A stretch of 64,000 nt of DNA from Excoecaria cochinchinensis. Taxonomy: Eukaryota > Streptophyta > Magnoliopsida > Malpighiales > Euphorbiaceae. The notes beneath the pieces were generated by a model. That model did no database searches, had not been told where the DNA came from, and saw nothing but the letters and a program-made list of their open reading frames with translations. The position numbers were made by a program, and so were the translations under genes. Shown here piece after piece: positions 56,107 to 64,000 of the stretch (within the stretch, counting starts at the first letter, position 1; the number at the start of each line of letters is the position of its first letter). The stretch is taken from contig CANTUQ010000119.1 of NCBI GenBank assembly GCA_947683425.1, positions 5,791,001 to 5,855,000 on the forward strand, in the 5' to 3' direction.

Positions 56107-58290
56107 TTTATGATGAAATCAAAGTAGCCTCTCTTCTCCTCTCCTCTCCACATTTTTTAGACCTAAAAATTCCAGATTTCTTCTTCTTCCACCAAAAATT
56201 CCAGATTTTTTCCCCAACCAAAAATCAAAAAGAAAATCAATTGTTTCATTCTTTTTTCAACATAATTTCTTCTAAACATATTTTTTAGAGGAAGTTTTGT
56301 TGTTTGATTTAATTTTTGAGACAAATAGAATAATTATTTGTTCTCAAAATTGTTTTTCTTCTTTTATTTTGGGTTCAATAAAACTTTTTTTTCATTGATT
56401 TTGTTTTGAATCTCTTTTTGATAAAAAATTGATTTTGAGACAAATAAAATAATTGTTTGTCATCAAAATCTAATTTTTTATTTGATAAAACTTCAATCAT
56501 TTTTTTTGTTATTAACAAAGTGATTGATTGTTCTTGAAATCATTTTTCTTTATTTTAATCAATAAAAGCTTTTCTGTTTTTGATCAAAATCATTTCTTTA
56601 GGCAAAGGTATCAATTCTTTGTTCTTAAAGAATTTTTGATCATTTTTTTTATGTTCCTTGGAATAAAATTCCAACATTTTCATAATATTTCACTCTAATA
56701 TTGTGAATCATCAAACAAAGAAATCAATCATCACTTTTCCTTCATCAAATCCAATATTCTGAGGGTAAATATTCTTGGCTCCATTTCAATTTCTATTTTA
56801 TTTCATTTTATTTATTCATGTATATTTTATTGTTTTTATTGATTTATTTATTGTTTTAATTTATTCATTTGTTGTATTGATTTTATATTGGTTCCATTTA
56901 ATTTGTTTATACATGATATGATTTTTATTCACATAAATATTGATTGTTTATTAATTTTTAACATGTAATTAATTTCTTTCACTTTAATTCATCATTATTT
57001 TTAACATGTAATTAATAAATTCATTTTAATTGATATTTTTGCCATGTAAATGGTTTATATCATTTGTAAACATATTTAATTAATCATATTGTTTATTTAA
57101 TTGTTTTCATCATTCTTTAATTGTTTTAATCTATTATTCTTTTCTTTATCATTTTATATATTCTTTGATTCGTTTATCTTCATCATTTTTCATCATGTTC
57201 ATATTTTTACATATATTAATTAAGCAACATGTCATATTTTATTTTATTCACATCATTTAATCATTTGTCATACATAATGCATGTTTCTCATTTTATTTTG
57301 GTTTGTTAATATTTTTGATTCCATTATCATTCTTTTCATATCATCTTATTTTATTTTAATTTGTTATTCATTATTTTGCATGTTTAATTGATTTAATTGA
57401 TTTAATCACTAACATTGTTTTATTTGTATTTGTTTTTATGTCTAAACTCCTTTTTTTCGCTTGGGCGTTTTTGCGAGCACATCGGGAGGTCCAAAAAGGC
57501 TCGTTTGGTTTATTTATTTTCTTTATTTGTAATATTTTATTTAATTTTGCCATATAATTTTCTTGTAAAATTATTTATTTAGGCTCGCTAGAAAGAAAAT
57601 CACAAAAACATTTCTATTAATTAACTTGACATTTTTTCTAAATAAAAGGGGACCAATGTCCTAGTTTTTCATACCCAAATAAATCATCACATCAAAATTG
57701 TTTCATAATAAATATGCATGCGAGGACCAATGTTCTCACTATTAATGAATAACCCGTTTTATGCATGTATTTCACTTTTATAAATGGGAGTTGTATTCCG
57801 CTCCTAGTGTTATTGTAATTTATTTTGAATGCTTTATTTTGGATTTTGCTTACATTTACCGCTTTTGATATGAATGATTGCGCCTTTAAATTAAAATTGC
57901 ATTGTGTGGAAAGTTGATGAAACAATGAATTCAAAACTTAATTATAATATTAATCAAGGTACGAATAAATGAGAAGTCCCGAACCCTGCTCTGGTCTTTG
58001 GGCTCAAGAGGCTAGAGGTTATCCTCCAAGACACCTTTTGTGTCACGAGACTTAGACGTTAATCCTAGGCCTCATGGCCCAATATGGATAAAATGCGCAA
58101 GTCTTAGGCTCTCCGAGGCGAGAGAAACTTTCCCAATGTTCTATTGGGTGGCGACTCCATGAAACCTCCTTGTTGCCCAACATAGACGCACTTGCGATTT
58201 ATCGCAAGCTGTTGACGGACCCACAAATGCCCCGATCGCCCACGTGCGGGCGGTCGAGCGGGCGGCCGCGGGGATCCGGCGCGCGTCACA

Positions 58291-58309
58291 GTGGCGACTC
58301 CACTGGGGA
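58291..58309 (+). promoter_or_regulatory. Primer-binding site of element E
   Basis: GTGGCGACTCCACTGGGGA immediately follows the LTR end. It is the same site as in B and C. The tRNA is not assigned. Confidence 0.75.
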
Positions 58310-59077
58310 CGTACTCGAGACTTCGATTCGAAAGTACCTTGATTAAAAATCATAATTGAGTTTTAATTTAAAATTTTCATCTTCTTTCAAAACTGCATTG
58401 CATCTCATTAGAGCCTTAGATCTATGCTAGTTTGGTCCCTCTTTTAGCCCCGGTGCGTTCCTGAATCACCTCCTCATTTTCACTCAATTTGGGGAAGTGT
58501 TAAGGATAATCACCAGCCCAAGCCACGTACCTTAATGGTATATCAAAATGGTGACCCGATCGGTCGTTACGCTCGTGATGAGCTAGACCCGTCGGCAGGG
58601 ATCATGCTTGGGTAGCCTTAAAGTAACATCTCCCTTGTCCAAAGCTCATATAATGGCCATAGCTACTTTCCACAGGTGATATGAACCCTAATTCCATGCT
58701 TGCTGTATGGATCCTCATGTATTGGGTGAGTCCAGATATCTCTCTTGGTAACCTAGCCAAAGGCTTCCATGCCCCGGTAGGGCCATGTTGAAATTTGTGG
58801 AACGTCTAAATACATGACGATCACTATCCATCCGCTTGTACATTAGATAAGAGATGTTATGATGCCGGTTCTTCACCGAGCACCATACGCATCCATTGGG
58901 TTCCCCGCTAACCCATGGATCAAGCCCACCTAGGAAAGAGACCGCATTACCTCGTGTGTGGGAGTAATAAGGTTGGAAGGATCTACTTGTTTGCATGTGA
59001 TTGTAAATGTTGCATAGCTCACTATCATGCATTGTATATGTCATTCATGCATCATCCTAACAATCTATTTTTTTCAG
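58310..59077 (+). promoter_or_regulatory. Leader of element E with branch point and splice acceptor
   Basis: Noncoding and well matched to the leaders of B and C (for example 58500-58640). It ends CTAAC (59057-59061), a run of T and CAG (59075-59077) before CCATCATAG, a textbook plant 3' splice site. An open frame through it from 58915 exists only in E. The donor site is not identified. Confidence 0.55.
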
Positions 59078-60627
59078 CCATCATAGATTCATCTAAGTGG
59101 ACTAGAGGTTCCGACGGTCGACTAGTAAGGACAAATCTGCTCTTTGAGTTACCGGAACAAGTGTCTGATTGGGATTCTGAGTCATTCTCATCAATCAGTG
59201 AATCCTCTCTTGAATCATCAATGGCAGAAGAACCTGGAGTTTTGACCACTCAGGACCTAGCTAGGAGGCTAGAGGATTTTGAACGAAGAATGATGGAAAT
59301 GATGGGTGCCATGGCTGAAAGGATTGCCCATCCACCTGCTGCCCCACAACCACTTGCTGCTCTACAGCCACAAGCAGCCCCTCCTCGGGGGCAAGCCGAA
59401 CCACCTGCTGGTGGGGAGGCTCCCTTCGTTGGAGCTGCTGCTCGCCAACCCAACAATGAGCACAGAGCTGCCGCACCCATCGAGCCAAGAGGGGAAAGGA
59501 TTCACAATCCCAATGATGATTTCCTAATGGAGGAGGAAGAAGAAGTGGTGCCGATAGTCCACCAAGCTGCAAGGCCCAGAGCACCCAGAGTAGAGGATGA
59601 AGCTCTAAGAGGTATGAGACAACAGATCGAAGCTATCACCCGCATGCTGTCAGTAGGCAAGGGGATCAACCCAGAAGACAGAGATCTAGGGGATGAAGAG
59701 CTGCTGCCCCAAAGATTCAAGATGCCCGAGCTTCCGAAGTTTGATGGCACCTCTGACCCATCCGCCCACATCAAGCAGTACACCTTGGTCATGAAAGGCA
59801 CAGGGCTGAGCAAGAAGCAGAAGGTGGAATATTTCTGCCTTAGTCTGGTGGGCCCGACGGTTGACTGGTACCACGGGTTGGATAGGAGGTCCAAAGAGGA
59901 TTGGGACCTTTTGACCGAAGAATTCATGAAGCAGTACGACTGCAGCACCAGGATGGAGGTCACCCTAAAAGACCTCGAGCTTCTACAGCAGAAGAATGAT
60001 GAGTCATTCCATGAGTACCTTACAAGATGGAGAAACAGGGTCATGGAGATGAAGAGAAAGCCTGACACCGCAGACCAGATCAGGCTATTTATCAGAAACT
60101 CATGCCCTTACTTAAGGGACTTGCTCAGTTTTAAGGGGCTCAAGGACTGGGAGTCGCTCAAGGATATCGCTATAGAAGCTGAGGCGGCTTACCTGGCAAA
60201 GAAAGCAAGCCAAAATAACTTTGCTGGGAAAGGCTATGGGAACCAGTCGGGATTCAAATCAGGAAGTGCCGGGGGCAGCAACAGCAGAAACAGTAGGACG
60301 GCAGAGGTCTCAGCTACTGGAGTTGGGCAGGGTCAGAGATACTACTCCAACTTAGGCCGCTCTCTATCCTGGGTACTGGAGAAACTAATGAAAGAAGGCA
60401 AGTTGCAACCTTTGCCACCAAGACCAGCCTTGAGTCAAGGACAGCCAGGACATAGAGGTGATCAGTACTGCACTTACCACCAGCACTCCGGCCATTTGAC
60501 TGACTATTGCCGTATTCTGAGAAACAAGATCCAGGATCTCATTGACACCAATCAGATCACAGATCCTGAGAAGAGAGAAAAGAAGAAAAAGGCAGGCTAC
60601 AACGCAGTCCCTCCACCGCAAACATGA
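59078..60627 (+). CDS. Gag protein of element E (no pol follows)
   Basis: The open frame extends from an ATG at 58915, but similarity to C and B begins at 59078 (IIDSSKWTRG). The first downstream ATG is 59221 (MAEEPGVL). Given the acceptor-like site, the true start may be on an upstream exon. Seen: LARRLEDFERRMMEMMG, an Ala/Pro/Gln-rich part, the Gag core (FKMPELPKFDGTSDPSAH, EYFCLSL, SFHEYLTRWRN, QIRLFIRN), and near the end a CTYHQHSGHLTDYC zinc-finger-like motif with all four ligands kept. It ends AGYNAVPPPQT exactly where C goes on into protease. Intact, so it probably makes a working structural protein that packages the RNA of E. Confidence 0.85.
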
Positions 60628-62540
60628 TCGTGTCTTGCAGTCCACTAGTGATATTGCTTTTAGATGCTGGAATCTTTTCATTTCTGGAACTTTTTATATT
60701 ACAATTTTCTATTTGTAATAAAGAGAACAATTTTGCTTATTTGTATGGCATTTCTATTGATTTCATTTCGCATGATCATAACAAATTAACTTTGGCATTA
60801 ATTCAAATAATATGACTGCAGTTAATCTCGAAAACTTTGGGGAACCCAAAGAAAATTTTGATAGCATCTAACATAGCTCCTGTAGAGAGGAAAAAAAAAA
60901 CTAGTTGCAATTAGGGGACTGGATGGAAACTCACTAAGAGCACTAGAACCTTTCTGATTACCCGTCAAAGCGATCCCTGGATAAGACGGAACCTAGAAAA
61001 TGATTTAGGCACTATTTCTTTGCACAGCTCTCTAAATGACCATTTCCTACCCTTATTCTGCAATCGCTTGTTAGCCCATTGAGCCTTTATACGGGTATGC
61101 TGAATGCGTGCCAATTTTGTTGTTACACACATTAAAACTATCCCCTCGCCTAAAATGATTTTGGCTTCCCCTTAGAAGAGTGGCCGCTCTAAAAAGGATG
61201 GATGAACGTTTTAACAATTAACAATTTCTTTGTGGGTTATCAAAATTGCCTTGGTAAGGACGAGTTTACAATGTGAAAAAAAAAGAAAAAAAACAAAAAG
61301 ACCTCAAAACAGTAACCAATTGACTAGTTTCAATAATTACCCTTTCATTGTTATTCTGATCTCAAGGAGCTGAAATGTTATCAAACCCAAATTCAAGAAT
61401 ACCTTTGTATATACAACTGAGCTGAGAATGGTTCATCCACCAGTCGAGAAAATATTGCGGCCATTTTTCTCTAGCGACCTGATCCTCCTTTGATAGCCAT
61501 CTACCTAAGCCTAACATTACAACCAAAGTAAGACCTCTTGATTCTTGGTTCAGTCTTATCCAATTAGCAGAGATGACCTCCTAAAAGGTTTGGTACGTAA
61601 GAAGAGGCCTATGGTGTTTCTTGAGCTTCAAGCGAGAAGCCATGAGTGCATTTATGCATTCGAGTTAAGTCTCATCCCTAAAGTTGCATCTAGAATTCGC
61701 ATTCAAGAAAAAATTGAGAGAAAATCGTCAATCATAAAACCCGAGAGGGCTGATTGATAACAGGAGTTTGATGCTTTCAAGATCTATCTCGAGATTAGCT
61801 AAAGTCTTGTATTTTTTAAAAAAATCAATGCCAAAAATAAGGATCATGCTTAATGAAATCAAATTGAAACACATGCATTTATGCAATGATGTGGTCAGAG
61901 CAGTTAACTTTGTGTGACCAAAGTCGCCTATTGTCCACCGCTCGAGTGCTTCAACCGATTCATCCTGCTATCAAATGTGAAGAATCAAGCTCATGCAACC
62001 ATGTCCTAAGACTCCCTAAAGATTCTTGCCAACAACTTCAGCAACCTCAAAAAAAAAAAAAAAAAAACAAAACAAAAAAAAGAGAGCCGTTAGAGTGAAA
62101 ACCGTAACTGGCGCTCTAAGCAAAAACTAGGCAAAAGGATAGGGTGAAAACCTGAAAACAGGCAGTCTGTCCTTCAAAAAAAGAAGAAAGAGAAAAGCCG
62201 CTGGATTGGGTTGGGTCCATTCCAGGCAAAAAAATAAGGCACAGGGTTATGTGAAAATCCACAAAGGACGCATCTCCCACTAAGAAAAGCTAGTGTGAAA
62301 ATCCACAAGGGACGCACTACCTTCAAATAATGACTACAGGTACTAGGTGAGAATCTCACAATCCCAAAGGGCATGAAATTCAAAAGCAGCTCAAAAGGCA
62401 TCAATTATATCGCAAATCGCAGCTAGCCCGGCTATCATCTTCAAGTTCACACAGATGAATTTTTATCCTGCATTCCTGCATTACTCATACATTTCACTTG
62501 CATGCTCACCATTTTTGCATAGTTTAGTTTCCTTATTTTG
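60628..62540 (+). other. Noncoding region of E with a fossil of the pre-RT linker
   Basis: No pol. At about 60700-60890 the DNA still reads like the acidic linker that precedes reverse transcriptase in B, C and F (NNFAYLYGISIDF, GNPKKILIASN). This shows that E arose by deletion of pol from an autonomous relative. Beyond 60900 nothing coding is recognised. There are poly-A runs and a repeated GTGTGAAAATCCACAA.GGACGCA unit (about 62250-62310). Confidence 0.65.
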
Positions 62541-63490
62541 CAGAAAACTGAAGACTTCTCAGGGAGCAGAAAACCGAAGACTTCTCAGGGAGCAGAAAAT
62601 CAAAGACTTCTCAGGAAGCAGAAAACCAAAGACTTCTCAGGGAGCAGAAAACCGAAGACTTCTCAGGGAGCAGAAAATCGAAGACTTCTCAGGGAGCAGA
62701 AAACCGAAGACTTCTCAGGGAGCAGAAAATCAAAGACTTCTCAGGGAGCAGAAAACCGAAGACTTCTCAGGGAGCAGAAAATCGAAGACTTCTCAGGGAG
62801 CAGAAAACCGAAGACTTCTCAGGGAGCAAAAAATCAAAGACTTCTCAGGGAGCAGAAAATCGAAGACTTCTCAGGGAGCAGCAAACCGAAGACTTCTCAG
62901 GGAGCAGAAAACCGAAGACTTCTCAGGGAGCAGAAAATCGAAGACTTCTCAGGGAGCAGAAAATCAAAGACTTCTCAGGGAGCAGCAAACTGAAGACTTC
63001 TCAGGGAGCAGCAAACCGAAGACTTCTCAGGGAGCAGAAAATCGAAGACTTCTCAGGGAGCAGCAAACTGAAGACCTCTCAGGGGGCAAACGAGCAGAAA
63101 ATCAAAGACTTCTCAGGGAGCAGAAAATCGAAGACTTCTCAGGGAGCAGCAAACCGAAGACTTCTCAGGGAGCAGAAAACCGAAGACTTCTCAGGGAGCA
63201 GAAAATCAAAGACTTCTCAGGGAGCAGCAAACCGAAGACTTCTCAGGGAGCAGCAAACCGAAGACTTCTCAGGGAGCAGAAAATCGAAGACTTCTCAGGG
63301 AGCAGCAAACTGAAGACCTCTCAGGGGGCAAACGAGCAGAAAATCGAAGACTTCTCAGGGAGCAGCATATCGAAGACCTCTCAGGGGGCAAACAATCAAT
63401 GAACCGAAGACCTCTCAGGGGGCAAACAATCAATGAACTGAATACCTCTCAGGGGGCAAATGGCAAAGAACTGAAGACCTCTCAGGGGGA
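62541..63490. repeat. 26-bp minisatellite before the polypurine tract of E
   Basis: About 36 copies of GAAGACTTCTCAGGGAGCAG plus AAAACC, AAAATC or CAAACC. Toward the right end a variant with CCTCTCAGGGGGCAAA takes over. Three units make 78 bases (26 codons) and no unit carries a stop, so the 315- and 151-residue open frames here are by-products. Confidence 0.95.
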
Positions 63491-63509
63491 GCACAGTTCC
63501 AAAATTCAC

Positions 63510-63632
63510 AGCGGTTAGCACGATGGCGGCACAACCCACAAGAGGTTAGCACGACCACGGCACTACCAATTCACATAGGTTAGCACGATGGCGGCACTAC
63601 CCACAAGAGGTTAGCACGACCACGGCATTACC
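63510..63632. repeat. 62-bp double repeat (31-bp half units)
   Basis: GGTTAGCACGATGGCGGCAC and GGTTAGCACGACCACGGCA alternate; the pair occurs twice. Confidence 0.85.
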
Positions 63633-63765
63633 TGTTACAACCAAAAGACAGCAACAACTATCATCATAACTCCATCAAGCGGAAAGACGGCCGACTCAGG
63701 TACGCGTCTCTTTCCTTTTCTTCTTTGAGTTTAGGCTCACCTAGACACTAGTGTACTAGATTCCC

Positions 63766-63781
63766 CTAAACTGGGGGCAAC
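63766..63781 (+). promoter_or_regulatory. Polypurine tract of element E
   Basis: AAACTGGGGGCAAC directly before the LTR start TGTAGACACC. Confidence 0.75.
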
Positions 63782-64000
63782 TGTAGACACCGGGTCCTGA
63801 GTCAGCCTAGATCGAAGTTACCCAATGATGATAATTGCCTTCACAGGCTTAAAAGGTTAAAGGTGATGATTTTCTCGTCAAATTTGCATTTTAGAGTGAA
63901 AATTAGAAAATAATAAAAAAAAAGATTTAAAAAATAAATTTTGAAAAATGGGGACTTAAAATTATGGTGTTTTTAGTCAATTTAAAATTTAAAAAAATAG
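63782..64000 (+). repeat. Start of the 3' LTR of element E
   Basis: 219 bases identical to 55322-55540, then the window ends. Confidence 0.97.

Larger units (their letters stand above)
55322..58290 (+). repeat. 5' LTR of element E
   Basis: 2969 bp, TGTAGACACCGGG to GCGCGCGTCACA. TATA box CTATAAATAG at 56097-56106. An extremely GC-rich palindromic block at 55576-55875 lies in AT-rich surroundings. Its 3' part (57700-58290) shares blocks with LTRs G, B, C and F (GGGAGTTGTATTCCGCTCC, AGAAGTCCCGAACC). Confidence 0.92.
55322..64000 (+). mobile_element. Element E: non-autonomous Gag-only LTR retrotransposon (TR-GAG type), runs off the window
   Basis: 5' LTR 55322-58290, primer site, leader, gag, no pol, minisatellite, polypurine tract, start of the 3' LTR at 63782. 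The 219 visible bases of the 3' LTR equal the start of the 5' LTR without a mismatch, so the insertion is recent. Leader, gag and primer site are close to those of B and C, so the missing enzymes could come from a Tat-lineage partner. The target-site copy on the far side is outside the window. Confidence 0.92.

Noticed and set aside
58715..59584. Minus-strand frames opposite the gag of E
   Set aside because: Shadows of gag and leader; the plus-strand Gag motifs are conserved in three elements.
62455..63402. 315-residue open frame with a 26-residue repeat
   Set aside because: The 26-bp DNA unit has no stop in any of the three frames used, so 78-bp periodic open frames arise by themselves. Lies in the 3' untranslated region of E.
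62541..63490. CRISPR-like array
   Set aside because: Units are contiguous without unique spacers; it is a minisatellite.
1..64000. tRNA or rRNA genes, riboswitches, bacterial-type operons
   Set aside because: None recognised. The only tRNA-like matches are retrotransposon primer-binding sites.

Overview
This is eukaryotic plant nuclear DNA, probably from a eudicot. One intact intron-bearing host gene, a MORN-repeat phosphatidylinositol-4-phosphate 5-kinase at 15942-20107 on the plus strand, sits in a gene island of about 6.3 kb (14.8-21.1 kb). Nested Ty3/gypsy LTR retrotransposons surround it. No bacterial genes, CRISPR array, tRNA or rRNA gene was seen.

Left side (1-13888). After a degenerate stretch (1-1436) comes the polypurine tract and 3' LTR of a chromovirus-like element (D, 1498-13888). 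Into D went a solo LTR of a Tat-type element (G, 2839-13034, perfect ATAGT target duplication). Into G went a Tekay/Del-like chromovirus (A, 3356-11495, target duplication CGTTT/CATTT). A has an inactivated gag-pol, and its 3' LTR is fused to the end of integrase by a deletion. From 13889 to 15941 there is an LTR relic, a 239-bp tandem duplication and the kinase promoter region.

Right side (21130-64000). Three minus-strand Tat-lineage elements (B, C and F; the RNase H region is followed by a second RNase H-like domain) and one plus-strand non-autonomous relative (E) are nested or fused. B (21130-30151) is truncated at both ends and joined by deletion to the integrase of C. C (30149-43158) is interrupted by a 3971-bp chromovirus-type solo LTR (H, 30383-34353, target duplication TATCA). 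F (43159 to beyond the window) sits in the 5' LTR of C. F carries two head-to-head accessory genes: a sense ATHILA-ORF1-like gene, and an antisense DUF7745/plant-mobile-domain-like gene with a spliceosomal-type intron. E (55322 to beyond the window) sits in F. It codes only for Gag, its visible LTR parts are identical, and it has a 26-bp minisatellite before its polypurine tract.

The most unusual signal is shared by these otherwise different LTRs: clusters of short CpG-rich palindromes whose word differs by lineage. The words are TGTCGCG.CGCGACA in A, D and 1-1436, GACGGGC/GCCCGTC in the Tat-type elements, and CTCAC-N5-GTGAG on a 20-bp repeat in H. In the Tat-type LTRs one cluster lies just upstream of the TATA box. 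The same word recurs inside F between the divergent accessory genes, beside a TATA box and a TGACGTCA palindrome. This suggests element-specific cis-regulatory arrays. Most broken codons in the old copies are CAG/CAA to TAG/TAA or CGA to TGA, as expected from 5-methylcytosine deamination.
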